Source of the DNA: PKWO01 sp036384915
GTDB lineage: Bacteria; Pseudomonadota; Gammaproteobacteria; Burkholderiales; Burkholderiaceae_D
Length of the DNA: 64,000 nt
Direction of reading: 5' to 3'
NCBI GenBank assembly: GCA_036384915.1
Contig: DASVLJ010000063.1
Coordinates: forward strand, 1 to 64,000
The notes under the pieces are model-generated. The model worked only from the letters and a program-made list of their open reading frames with translations, searched no databases and was not told where the DNA came from. This document shows, piece by piece, positions 7,710 to 15,613 of this stretch. The position numbers were made by a program, and so were the translations under genes. Within the stretch, counting starts at the first letter, position 1; each line of letters opens with the position of its first letter.

Positions 7710-9071
7710 TTAAGTGAAAGCCACGTTTGCGACGATCCGCGCAAATTCTTCCAAGAACAGCATTTGGCTGACCGATTGCACCCAGCCGCTATTGCAGCGC
7801 CGCACGTACGCCATCGCGCTGTCGAATCCGCTCATGCCGCTCATGCCGCCGATGCCGCGCATGTGCCATAGCCACCACGCGGCGAGCAAGGTGCCGGTCC
7901 TTCCCATTCCGGCACGGCAGTGGATGGCGATCGTTTCGCCGTCCGCCAGCCACCGGTCGATCGATTTGCATAGCCGAACCATGTCGTTCGTTCCAGGCGC
8001 GGACATGTCGGCTAGCGGAAACGGTTCGACGGCAATCTCAAAGCTCTCGGCCACGCCGGCGTCAAAGCATTCCTCGGTCGCCGAGATCATTCTTCGTATC
8101 CCGACCCCTTTCAGAAGAGAAAGGTCTATCTCTGCCGCCGTCAGGAGACCTGGGTAGGGGGTTCCACCTATCCTGCCTTCGATCAGCCATGCAAATCCGT
8201 TCGGCCCGGTTTGGCCGGGCGGCCGGGGGGCGAAATCCAACGAAGCGGTTCCGCAAAGGCGACGTTGGGCGAAGCTTGCGGGCGCAGCAGGCCCGGGCCC
8301 GGCTTCGTCGTCGAAGGCTGTCGCGTCGATCGGATCTTCCGCACAAGAGCCAAGCGTGACGAACTGCTTTCCCGCTTCCGATGCGGGGTTGTCGAAAAAA
8401 TCGTCCGTTTTTGCCTGCTCCTGGACTACGCCGCTCGCGACGAGAATGATCTCGTCGGCGATGCTTCTGGCGTGGCCGAGGTTGTGCGTAACGACCATTA
8501 ACGCTCTGACGGCAGCCTCGCTCCGGATCAGCTTCAGCAGCGGTTCCGCCTGCTCCTTGGTCAGGCCGGCCGTCGGTTCGTCAAGCAATATCAACGGCTC
8601 GTCAAGAAGCAGCAGCCTCAAGATCGAAACCTGCCTCTGGGTCGCAAGCGGCAAACCCACGACGGGCTGATTCAGGATGGGGACGATTTCGGGGGAATTT
8701 CGCTGTACCAGCCAGTTTTCGATTTCCGCTTGCTGCTGGCGGCCGGTCAGTTTCACCCTCATGGGCCAGGCATGCACGAGACAGTCGAATACGCTGGAAA
8801 TCAGGAGATGCGCCTTCTGCATCAACAGCAGCGGTCGGCAATCGTTGCGAAGCGACAGCCCCCGGTATTCGACTTCGCCGCGCACCCTGAGCGCGGCGTT
8901 TTCGGCGCTTGCCCCGGACAGATACCGCATCAGGGACGACTTTCCTGTTCCGCTTGGCCCAAGCATCACCGTAACGCCGCGGCTTTTGACGCGAAAGTCG
9001 ATCCGGGAAAGAACGACGCGTTCTCCGTATGCCAGCCCAAATCCGCGCAGTTGCAGAATATCGCCATGCAT
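7710..9071 (-). CDS. ABC-type ATPase fused to a dual-specificity phosphatase
   Basis: A 453-residue protein in two clear parts. Residues 1-225 are an ABC nucleotide-binding domain: Walker A GPSGTGKS (38-45), Walker B LILLDEPTAG (160-169), and the H-loop His196 in VVTHN. The ABC signature is degenerate (LPLATQRQ around 140-147 in place of LSGGQ). After a low-complexity linker (about 245-285), residues 290-453 form a tyrosine/dual-specificity phosphatase domain with the P-loop HCRAGMGR (384-391), nucleophile Cys385 and Arg391. No membrane permease gene is present, so this is probably not a transporter subunit. It starts 17 bases after the GTPase gene. The fusion is read through one uninterrupted frame. 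Its substrate is unknown; the neighbours suggest signalling. Confidence 0.85.
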   Translation of the reverse strand: MHGDILQLRGFGLAYGERVVLSRIDFRVKSRGVTVMLGPSGTGKSSLMRYLSGASAENAALRVRGEVEYRGLSLRNDCRPLLLMQKAHLLISSVFDCLVHAWPMRVKLTGRQQQAEIENWLVQRNSPEIVPILNQPVVGLPLATQRQVSILRLLLLDEPLILLDEPTAGLTKEQAEPLLKLIRSEAAVRALMVVTHNLGHARSIADEIILVASGVVQEQAKTDDFFDNPASEAGKQFVTLGSCAEDPIDATAFDDEAGPGPAAPASFAQRRLCGTASLDFAPRPPGQTGPNGFAWLIEGRIGGTPYPGLLTAAEIDLSLLKGVGIRRMISATEECFDAGVAESFEIAVEPFPLADMSAPGTNDMVRLCKSIDRWLADGETIAIHCRAGMGRTGTLLAAWWLWHMRGIGGMSGMSGFDSAMAYVRRCNSGWVQSVSQMLFLEEFARIVANVAFT

Positions 9072-9088
9072 TTGACGTATTCCCTCGC

Positions 9089-9667
9089 TCACAGCCGTTC
9101 CGAGGCCGGCCCGAAGCGCTGATTCATGTCCACGAGAGCCGCAAGAACCAGGAGCCCTGCTCGTACATCGTCGCGGGATCGGGCATCCAGTTCGACTATC
9201 GGAGGCGAAGATTGCGCATGGACCCAAGTGCAATCCATTCCGCTTAAGGCTTCGGTGTAAATGCTCAAGGGCACCGAGGCATTGGCGTCCACGTGGGTGA
9301 TGCCTATGACAACCGGCAATGGCTTGCTCCATAGGTCCCGCAAGTGGTGCAGGTGATTCCGCAGGTCTCCAACAGGATCTGCGCCAGAATGGTCGATGAG
9401 CAGGAGGATGGCTTCCGTTTGGCCGAGCAGGATTTCCCACATGAACCTGAATCTTGCCTGCCCTGGTGCGCCATACAAAACGATCCGGTCGTCGTCGTCG
9501 ATTTTGACGACGCCAAGGTCCATCGCAACCGTCGTGCCGGATTTCGACTCGGCGACTTCGTCTGTCGGCGTCTCGTCGGTATCCAGCACGTCGATGTCGC
9601 TGATCGTCCTGATCAATGTCGTCTTGCCGGCACTCACCGGGCCAAGGACCAAAATTCGGCTTTCCAT
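9089..9667 (-). CDS. Small Ras-like GTPase
   Basis: A 192-residue protein. G1/Walker A is GPVSAGKTT at residues 9-17, a G2 Thr lies in SGTTVAMDLG, G3 is YGAPGQARF in place of the classic DTPGQ, and G4 is THVD in place of TKxD. This is the layout of bacterial small GTPases of the MglA/SRPRB-like type, which work with roadblock/LC7 proteins. The start at ATG 9667 puts the P-loop close to the N-terminus as in relatives; a TTG 42 bases upstream is less likely. It lies eight bases after the previous gene and is the likely switch of the unit. Confidence 0.82.
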   Translation of the reverse strand: MESRILVLGPVSAGKTTLIRTISDIDVLDTDETPTDEVAESKSGTTVAMDLGVVKIDDDDRIVLYGAPGQARFRFMWEILLGQTEAILLLIDHSGADPVGDLRNHLHHLRDLWSKPLPVVIGITHVDANASVPLSIYTEALSGMDCTWVHAQSSPPIVELDARSRDDVRAGLLVLAALVDMNQRFGPASERL

Positions 9668-9675
9668 GCTCTGAA

Positions 9676-10128
9676 TCACCACCGCAAGCGATTCAAGAAT
9701 TTGCCCCAAAGCGTATTTCTTGGCGGTTCCTTTCCCAGGTTTTCCTTCAATTCGACAAAATCATCTTCCACGGCCTCGACATAGTCGGAGTTGGCGGCTG
9801 TCGGGCCAATGGCTCCGAGGTCGCGCAGCGAACTCAATATGGGGGCCACTTCCTCGTTCGCGATGCCGATTCGCGGGCCGACCAGGAACTCGACCGAAGG
9901 GCGGAATGCCAGCAGTGCGCAAATGCGGGCGCAGATAACTTGCTGCGCGCTGTCCACATTGCGCAGATCAGGCCAGCGATATAAATAAAGTAACTGTGCG
10001 GAAGCCGGGCGGCCAACCTGGGCCGAAGGTGCCGGCGTGGAAATGCCTGCCGCTATCGGTGATACGTCTTTTTGCCCAAAGAAGGCGCTTTTTGTTAAGG
10101 AAGACACCAATGCCCTGTCAGCGCGCAT
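9676..10128 (-). CDS. Unknown first gene of the LC7/GTPase unit
   Basis: A 150-residue protein starting behind AAAGGTGG. The first 60 residues are Ser/Ala/Pro-rich and probably flexible. Residues 60-140 look folded and helical (ICARICALLAFRPSVEFLVG, then EVAPILSSLRDLGAIG). I see no known motif. It ends eight bases before the GTPase start, so it opens the operon and may be its regulator or partner. Confidence 0.7.
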   Translation of the reverse strand: MRADRALVSSLTKSAFFGQKDVSPIAAGISTPAPSAQVGRPASAQLLYLYRWPDLRNVDSAQQVICARICALLAFRPSVEFLVGPRIGIANEEVAPILSSLRDLGAIGPTAANSDYVEAVEDDFVELKENLGKEPPRNTLWGKFLNRLRW

Positions 10129-10389
10129 ACGCCCACCTTTGCGTTGTTGGCAACGGTCTTCGCTCAAGGCCCGATGTATTGTTCTTCCCCACAGCTCGAA
10201 TATCCTTCTGTCATTAAGGTTGCAAAGATATAGAAACTTCCTGACGAAGGCGACACGACATATGTCGGATATTTTTTATTTTTTTCCGCGGCTGTGTGGC
10301 GCGGAAAGCCGGCCGCCTGTTCAGGCGATCGTTTTTGAAGGCTGGGAAGGGGTGGTAGGTTTTACTTGTCGCGCTCTGCGCGGAAGCCG

Positions 10390-10480
10390 CAATCAGCAGG
10401 GCGCCGTCAGCGAAGCGTAATGCTCGGCATGCGGCTGTGGCACATCGCGCGTGCCGGCCCGGATCACGTGGTGCAATACG
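10390..10480. repeat. GAAGCGTAATGC repeat, copy 4
   Basis: GCAGGGCGCCGTCAGCGAAG then CGTAATGCTCGGCATGCGGC resembles copy 1 most closely. The tail ends in ATACGCCGGCGCT, similar to the ATCCGGCGCTACG end of copy 3. Confidence 0.6.
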
Positions 10481-10608
10481 CCGGCGCTATGGATGCCTGC
10501 GGTGCAGGTATCTTCTTGTAGAACCCGTTTCAAAATGAACATGGCGTTGTTGCTCGGGGCGGCCATCCGCCTCCTCGCCGTACAGCTGTACTGCCTTTGT
10601 CGTCGCGC

Positions 10609-10777
10609 CTAGGAGCCTGCGCGGCAGAAGCGAGTCGGCTGCAATGGATGGAGAAAAGTCCCACTTTACCCCCGTTTTTCCGGCTGTAGCTACGGCTACA
10701 GTCCTCAAAAGCGAGGCCAAATTGGGCTCTTTTCCCACCCATTTCGCTTCGACTCGTTCTGCCGCGCAGACTCCTAG
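10609..10777. repeat. Large imperfect palindrome
   Basis: The arms 10609-10637 (starting CTAGGAGCCTGCGCGG) and 10750-10777 (ending CCGCGCAGACTCCTAG) are inverted copies with only two or three differences. The 112 bases between them contain a small hairpin CTGTAGC TACG GCTACAG. Transcribed on either strand this would fold into a long stem. It abuts the MITE-like element, whose left repeat starts within the end of the right arm. Confidence 0.75.
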
Positions 10778-11018
10778 CCCGAATATTTCATCGGACCGGC
10801 CCGAAATTTGACTGCAAGCCGCATCTTGCCTGGGTTCGCAGCTTGCGGTAGGTGGATCCAATTTGAACCGCCGGCCTGCGCGAGTGCCGACGCGAAATTT
10901 GCGGCCATTTTGCGCGCTCGCTTCGCGCCAATAGCTCGCTATTGGCTTGGCGCGATCACCCAAACTGACTCGCAACTTTCGCGTCGTCATCTTGCGTTCC
11001 GGTGAAATATTCAGGCTA
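10775..11018. repeat. Complete MITE-like element, 244 bp
   Basis: The ends are inverted repeats of 21 bases with two mismatches: 10775-10795 (TAGCCCGAATATTTCATCG...) and 10998-11018 (...CGGTGAAATATTCAGGCTA). The right 140 bases recur at the window start. There is no transposase frame, so this is a non-autonomous element or a REP-derived unit. Target-site duplications are not obvious. Confidence 0.7.
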
Positions 11019-11094
11019 GCCCTGCTCATTTTGAAACGGGTTCTTAGTAGGTGAATGATTGCAACCGGCTTCAAGCGATAAAGCGGTGCCCCGC

Positions 11095-11928
11095 TCACTT
11101 CCAGTCGCTCAAGCCATATTTGGCCAGTATTTTGGCGAGCTGCTGGCTTTCGCGTAGCGCCACTACGCCGTCATCGAAAGTCTTGATCACCTGCTGCACA
11201 TTTTTCAGCTTCGGGCTGAAGGCGACGAAGATTTTCGTTTGTTTTTGGCAGCCCGCCAGGCTCACTTCGCGTTCCAGGCCCAACTTGCCGAGGAGATGTC
11301 GCATGACGTGATCGTCTTCGATCACCCCGTCCAGCCGCCCCAGCGCGAGGTTTTTGGCGTTGATCGCCGCCGGATTTTCGCCTTTCTGGACGAAAATCCT
11401 GTCTCTGTTTCCCGGGCGCTTCAGCCAGGCGTCAACCTCGTTTGAGTAGCTGTAGCCGGAAGCGAGGCCGATTCTTTTCAGGCTGTTGAGGTCTTCCACG
11501 CTGTTGAACCTGACCTTGCTGCCGGCCCCGACGAACAAGCAATCGCTGGAAAAGCCGATCGCTTCTCGGCCGATCAGCAGGCTGAAATTGTTGACTTCGT
11601 TTTGCGTGGCGCCGATGGCGGCGTCGGCTTTCCCGTCGTGTACCAGGATGAGGGCGCGGTCCCATGGGACGACTTCGTATCGGATGCCGATGTTTTTCGG
11701 CCCATAGATGGCTTGCAGCACTTCGACGATGTAACCCGGTGCCGCGGATTGGGGTTCGCAATTGTAGGGGCACCAGAGGTCTGCCTGGACGGTGAGTTCC
11801 TCGCAGCGGGCGCTTGGCGGAAACAGGGCGGCAAACCAGAGCGCGGCGAGGAGGACGAGGCGCCGCGGCGATGATGCGCTTGCCAGCCGTATCCATTGCG
11901 GCACTTCGGATTTCATCCGTCGCGGCAT
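11095..11928 (-). CDS. Periplasmic solute-binding protein, family 3 type
   Basis: A 277-residue protein with a signal sequence (hydrophobic RLVLLAALWFAALF, cleavage near SARC-EE). The start at 11928 follows GGGGAC; ATG 11916 would also keep the signal peptide. The mature protein has the layout of SBP_bac_3 proteins: LTVQADLWCPYNC at the N-terminus, GYIVEVLQAIYG, YEVVPWDRAL, then DAAIGATQNEVN. The GGTPYPP-like N-terminal segment common to the small polar-amino-acid binders of Pseudomonas and Burkholderia is replaced by WCPYNCEP, with a possible disulfide. No permease genes are adjacent, so it may be an orphan binding protein or a sensor partner. Confidence 0.75.
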   Translation of the reverse strand: MPRRMKSEVPQWIRLASASSPRRLVLLAALWFAALFPPSARCEELTVQADLWCPYNCEPQSAAPGYIVEVLQAIYGPKNIGIRYEVVPWDRALILVHDGKADAAIGATQNEVNNFSLLIGREAIGFSSDCLFVGAGSKVRFNSVEDLNSLKRIGLASGYSYSNEVDAWLKRPGNRDRIFVQKGENPAAINAKNLALGRLDGVIEDDHVMRHLLGKLGLEREVSLAGCQKQTKIFVAFSPKLKNVQQVIKTFDDGVVALRESQQLAKILAKYGLSDWK

Positions 11929-12611
11929 TGCTGTCCCCATCATCCCTGCGTGTGATAGACCACTCAAGCGCTTATCGATGCCGGCCGATGCCCCACGATG
12001 GTGATGCCGGATGCGTCGGCTGCTGCACTTCCCCCAACGCACTGCGTCGCACGCCGGATATTGGCAATAAGTGTAAAGCATTTTTTATCGGATACCTACC
12101 TTTTTCCACGAGTGACTTGCAGTGGATTGCTGCCCAATGTGGCTGAGTTGCTGGGATCGGGGAAATTTGCGCATCAAATCGATGATCTATTGCCCGCGCT
12201 ATGCTTGGCTGTTTGCGCGGACCTCTCCGGCCTGGAAGTGCCGCCCCGGCAGCGGTGACGATGGCTGGGGCAGTGCATTGAAATAGTGCGGTGAGCACCG
12301 CCGCCGCACGAAGGAGTGCCTTCTCCCGCCCGACGGAGAGCGCATTCCAGGAGCGCTGTTCCTGGCACGAATCATGCTCTTATTGCTGTTGTCTGAGCCG
12401 GGCCGATGCGGGCCCGGTATCGTCATGCTGAGATTTTGTTTTCGCCTTCATTGAAGAGGGCGAGCGGGCAACGGCGTCCGTTCAGCCAGGTTGGTGACCT
12501 GGCCGAGCGGACGCTTTTTTTATGGCTTTTCAATTCAAGGTCCCCGCCGCCATGCGCTTGCCGTAAAGACCGCAAGCCGAACGGGCCAAGGGGCAATAAA
12601 GGAGGCGTGCA
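11929..12611. other. Non-coding region with strong hairpins
   Basis: No gene is supported in these 680 bases. The part at 12060-12120 is AT-rich and may hold the promoter of the minus-strand binding-protein gene. A CCGGGCC/GGCCCGG hairpin lies near 12397-12416 and a terminator at 12474-12521, both oriented as if in a leader of the gene at 12612 or a small RNA. Confidence 0.5.
12474..12521 (+). terminator. Rho-independent terminator upstream of the PilJ-domain gene
   Basis: GCGTCCG pairs with CGGACGC around an inner stem GCCAGGT/ACCTGGC, followed by seven T. No plus-strand gene ends in front of it. It must terminate an unannotated small RNA, or act as an attenuator in the leader of the gene starting 90 bases downstream. 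Confidence 0.75.
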
Positions 12612-13406
12612 GTGGAAAGAAGGCGGTTTTGTAGCGGACTGGTCGTCCTCGCAGGCGGTGCCGTGGCGCCGCTCGGCGTTTTCGCGCGCGGTGCCGGTGT
12701 CAACGACATGATCAACAAAAGCGGGCGCCAACGCATGTTGTCGCAGCGCTTGGCGAAGGCCTATCTGCAACTGGGCCAGGCGATCGAAGAGAAGCATTCC
12801 AGGAAGATCCTGGATGCCTCCGTCAGCCAATTCGATCTGCAACTGACCGAATTGCTTGCCTTTGCGCCGACAGCCGATAACAAGGCGACGCTGGCGGACA
12901 TGGACAAAACCTGGCAGGGCTTCAAGCAGCGCCTGATCGGGCGGGCACCCAACCAGGAGGATGCCAGGAGCATCATGTCCGTCAATGAAGATATCCTGGT
13001 GCTGGCGCAGGCCGCCACCGACCAATTGGAAAAATATTCCGGCAGTGCGGCGGGTAAGCTGGTTAACCTTTCCGGCCGCCAGCGTATGCTGTCGCAAAGA
13101 ATGGCGAAGTTTTACCAGGCGATCCGATGGGGTGTCGCGCCTGCGGATGCGGCAGGCAAACTGGATCGCGCGCGCAGCGATTTCGTCGATGCCATGAAGG
13201 TTCTGAACGACGCACCAGGCAATACGCAGGCGATTCGCGACGGGTTGTCGCTGGCCGCGCAGCAATGGACTTTCTTCGATGCCGCACTGCGGCTGGGAGT
13301 CGGGCCGAACGGCGGCATCCAGGACGCCACGAGCGTTGCCACCACCAGCGAGCGCATTTTGGAAGTGATGGACAATATTACGGGCCTGTACCAGCAATTG
13401 AGCTGA
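12612..13406 (+). CDS. Secreted PilJ/NarX-type sensor-domain protein
   Basis: A 264-residue protein starting at GTG behind AAAGGAGG. The N-terminus MERRRFCSGLVVLAGG resembles a Tat signal. Two copies of the motif SGRQRMLSQR[LM]AK (about residues 37 and 155) mark two type IV pili methyl-accepting chemotaxis transducer N-terminal (PilJ) domains, the fold that senses nitrate and nitrite in NarX-like proteins. No membrane anchor, HAMP or kinase follows, so it is a free periplasmic binding protein. It lies directly upstream of the FNR-type palindrome and ubiU, which fits a role in anaerobic nitrate respiration (inference). Confidence 0.82.
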   Translation: MERRRFCSGLVVLAGGAVAPLGVFARGAGVNDMINKSGRQRMLSQRLAKAYLQLGQAIEEKHSRKILDASVSQFDLQLTELLAFAPTADNKATLADMDKTWQGFKQRLIGRAPNQEDARSIMSVNEDILVLAQAATDQLEKYSGSAAGKLVNLSGRQRMLSQRMAKFYQAIRWGVAPADAAGKLDRARSDFVDAMKVLNDAPGNTQAIRDGLSLAAQQWTFFDAALRLGVGPNGGIQDATSVATTSERILEVMDNITGLYQQLS

Positions 13407-13465
13407 AGTTGCTGCATCGGATGCATCGCACGGGTTTCCGGTAAGCGCAACATTTCAATTCCGGC

Positions 13466-13491
13466 GTGTCCTTAATCTAGATCAAGGACAC
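13466..13491. promoter_or_regulatory. FNR/ANR-type palindrome upstream of ubiU
   Basis: The core TTAATCTAGATCAA (13472-13485) differs by one base from the FNR consensus TTGAT-N4-ATCAA. It sits in a 26-base near-perfect palindrome flanked by GTGTCC and GGACAC. The position, about 90 bases before the ubiU start, suits an oxygen-responsive activator. In E. coli the ubiUV and ubiT genes are FNR-dependent. Confidence 0.7.
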
Positions 13492-13577
13492 GCATCGGAG
13501 GCGCTGCTACATTCGCCGGATTGCGAACGGCCAGGGCAACATGGTCCCGGCCACGCTCCCACGAAAGCGATGCTTCC

Positions 13578-14666
13578 ATGACAGAAACCGGCAATCCGCA
13601 ACACGGCGCGCAGGAATCGGTACAGGGTTTGCGCGGCGCTCCGGCGCAGGCTGCCCGCATACGGCAAAAACCGGAACTCGTCTGCCCGGCCGGCAGCCTG
13701 CCGGCGCTGAAGGCGGCCATCGACAACGGTGCCGACTACGTCTATCTCGGCTTCCGCGACGCGACCAACGCGCGCAACTTCTCGGGCTTGAATTTCGACG
13801 ACACGGCGATCACCGAAGGTTTGCGTTACGCGCACGAGCGTGGGCGCAAGGTGCTGCTGGCGCTGAACACCTATCCCCAGGCGGCCACGTTCGGCTTGTG
13901 GTGCGAAGCGATCGACCGCGCCGCGCACCTCGGTGTCGATGCGGTGATCCTGGCCGATCTGGGCTTGATGGATTATGCGGCGCGCAAGCATCCGGCATTG
14001 CGCCTGCATCTGTCGGTGCAGGGCTCGGCCACCAACCATGAAGCGATCAATTTCTACCGTCGCGAATTCGGCATTTCGCGCGCCGTGCTGCCGCGCGTGC
14101 TGTCGATCGAGCAGGTCGAGCAAGTGGTCGGCAAGACCGAGGTCGAGATCGAGGTGTTCGGCTTCGGCAGCCTGTGCGTGATGGTGGAAGGGCGCTGCGC
14201 GCTGTCCTCCTACGCCACCGGGGATTCGCCGAATACCCAGGGCGTCTGCTCGCCGGCCAAGGCCGTGCGCTGGCAGCAGACCGAACGGGGCCTCGAATCG
14301 CGCCTGAACGGCTTCTTGATCAACCGCTATGGCGCCGAGGAAAACGCGAGTTACCCGACCCTGTGCAAGGGGCGCTTCGATGTCGCCGACGAAAATTACT
14401 ATGCCATCGAGGAACCCGCCAGCCTGAATACGCTCGACCTGCTGCCCAGGCTGGTGGATATGGGCATCAAGGCCATCAAGATCGAAGGGCGCCAGCGCAG
14501 CCCGGCCTATGTGGCCCAGGTCACGCGCGTGTGGCGCGACGCGATCGATGCCTGCGGCGTCGGGGACCGGCGCTACGCCTTGAAGAATTCGTGGATGCAG
14601 GAACTCGACAAGGTCGCCGAAGGCCAGCAGCACACGCTGGGCGCCTACCACCGCTCATGGAAATAG
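13578..14666 (+). CDS. ubiU: O2-independent ubiquinone biosynthesis protein UbiU
   Basis: A 362-residue U32-peptidase-family protein starting MTETGNPQH; E. coli UbiU is 331 residues, and the extra length is an N-terminal extension before ELVCPAGSLPALKAA. The four [4Fe-4S] ligands of UbiU are present with identical spacing to E. coli: CVMVEGRC, then 16 residues to GVC, then 38 residues to LCKGRF. UbiU and UbiV form a complex that carries out the O2-independent hydroxylations of the ubiquinone ring, using prephenate as donor. The ubiV gene follows after 11 bases. Expression is probably controlled by the FNR-type palindrome upstream. Confidence 0.93.
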   Translation: MTETGNPQHGAQESVQGLRGAPAQAARIRQKPELVCPAGSLPALKAAIDNGADYVYLGFRDATNARNFSGLNFDDTAITEGLRYAHERGRKVLLALNTYPQAATFGLWCEAIDRAAHLGVDAVILADLGLMDYAARKHPALRLHLSVQGSATNHEAINFYRREFGISRAVLPRVLSIEQVEQVVGKTEVEIEVFGFGSLCVMVEGRCALSSYATGDSPNTQGVCSPAKAVRWQQTERGLESRLNGFLINRYGAEENASYPTLCKGRFDVADENYYAIEEPASLNTLDLLPRLVDMGIKAIKIEGRQRSPAYVAQVTRVWRDAIDACGVGDRRYALKNSWMQELDKVAEGQQHTLGAYHRSWK

Positions 14667-14677
14667 GGAATCAAGCG

Positions 14678-15589
14678 ATGAAACTGGCCCTCGGCCCCAT
14701 TCTGTATTATTGGCCGCGCGAACAGGTTTCGCGCTTTTACGAAACGATGGCGGCCGGCCCCGTCGATATCGTCTACCTCGGCGAAACCGTCTGCTCGCGC
14801 CGCCACCAATTGCGCCTGGCCGATTGGCTCGCGCTGGCTGCCGAATTGCGCTCGGCGGGCAAGGAAGTCGTGCTTTCGACGCAGGTGCTGATCGAATCTG
14901 GCGCCGAATTGACGACCATGCGCAAACTGGCCGAGACGCCCGATTTCGCGGTCGAGGCTAACGACATGGGCGCCGTGCATGTGCTCAACTGCGGCGCGGG
15001 CGCAGAGCGCCGCTTTGTCGCGGGCCCGCATATGAACGTATATAGCCCGCCCACGCTGCGGCTGCTGCATCAATTCGGCGCCGGGCGCTGGGTCATGCCG
15101 CTGGAGATGGGATGCGCCGCCCTGGGCGAGATGCAGCGGGCGCGGCCCGACGGCATGCAAACCGAGGTGTTCGCCTACGGGCGCATGCCGCTGGCCTTTT
15201 CCGCGCGCTGTTTCACGGCGCGCCATCACAACGTCGGCAAGGATGCCTGCGGTTTCGCCTGCATGGAATACCCTGACGGCCTGCTACTGAAGACGGCGGA
15301 ACGGAAGGACTTCCTCGTCTTGAACGGTACGCAGACCCAATCGGCATCGGTGTACAACCTGCTCGGCGAGTTCGACGTCATGCGCGACCTTGGCGTCGAT
15401 GTGCTGCGCCTTTCTCCGCAACGGCACGACATGGAGAGGATCGTCGAGCTGTTCGACGCGGTGCGCCACGCACGCATGGCGCCGGCCGAAGCGCTGGAAC
15501 AATCGCGTGCTTTCATGCCGGGCGAAGCTTGCGACGGATACTGGCACGGCCGGCCGGGTTTCGAACAGGTCGGCCGGAATGCCGCATAA
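14678..15589 (+). CDS. ubiV: O2-independent ubiquinone biosynthesis protein UbiV
   Basis: A 303-residue U32-family protein starting MKLALGPILYYWP. It has the UbiV iron-sulfur cysteines: one in GETVC (about residue 35) and the trio SARC, 12 residues, C, 3 residues, C (CGFAC), spaced as in E. coli. It is the partner of UbiU in anaerobic ubiquinone ring hydroxylation. The gene is 11 bases after ubiU and 24 before the trhA-like gene, so all four genes to ubiT are probably one operon. Confidence 0.93.
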   Translation: MKLALGPILYYWPREQVSRFYETMAAGPVDIVYLGETVCSRRHQLRLADWLALAAELRSAGKEVVLSTQVLIESGAELTTMRKLAETPDFAVEANDMGAVHVLNCGAGAERRFVAGPHMNVYSPPTLRLLHQFGAGRWVMPLEMGCAALGEMQRARPDGMQTEVFAYGRMPLAFSARCFTARHHNVGKDACGFACMEYPDGLLLKTAERKDFLVLNGTQTQSASVYNLLGEFDVMRDLGVDVLRLSPQRHDMERIVELFDAVRHARMAPAEALEQSRAFMPGEACDGYWHGRPGFEQVGRNAA

Positions 15590-15613
15590 ACAGTCTCTTC
15601 AGGAGGAAGCGGG

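Larger units (their letters stand above)
10129..11094. other. Non-coding region packed with repeats
   Basis: The first 170 bases must hold the promoter of the minus-strand LC7/GTPase operon. A 12-base palindrome CGACATATGTCG at 10256-10267 is a candidate operator. From about 10390 onward the stretch is repeat DNA: copy 4 of the GAAGCGTAATGC repeat, a large palindrome, and the complete MITE-like element. A 203-codon open frame across the repeats is not accepted as a gene. Confidence 0.65.

Noticed and set aside
10487..11098. A 203-codon minus-strand frame across the palindrome and MITE-like element
   Set aside because: It coincides with repeat DNA, including inverted repeats; open frames in such elements are often mis-annotated as proteins.
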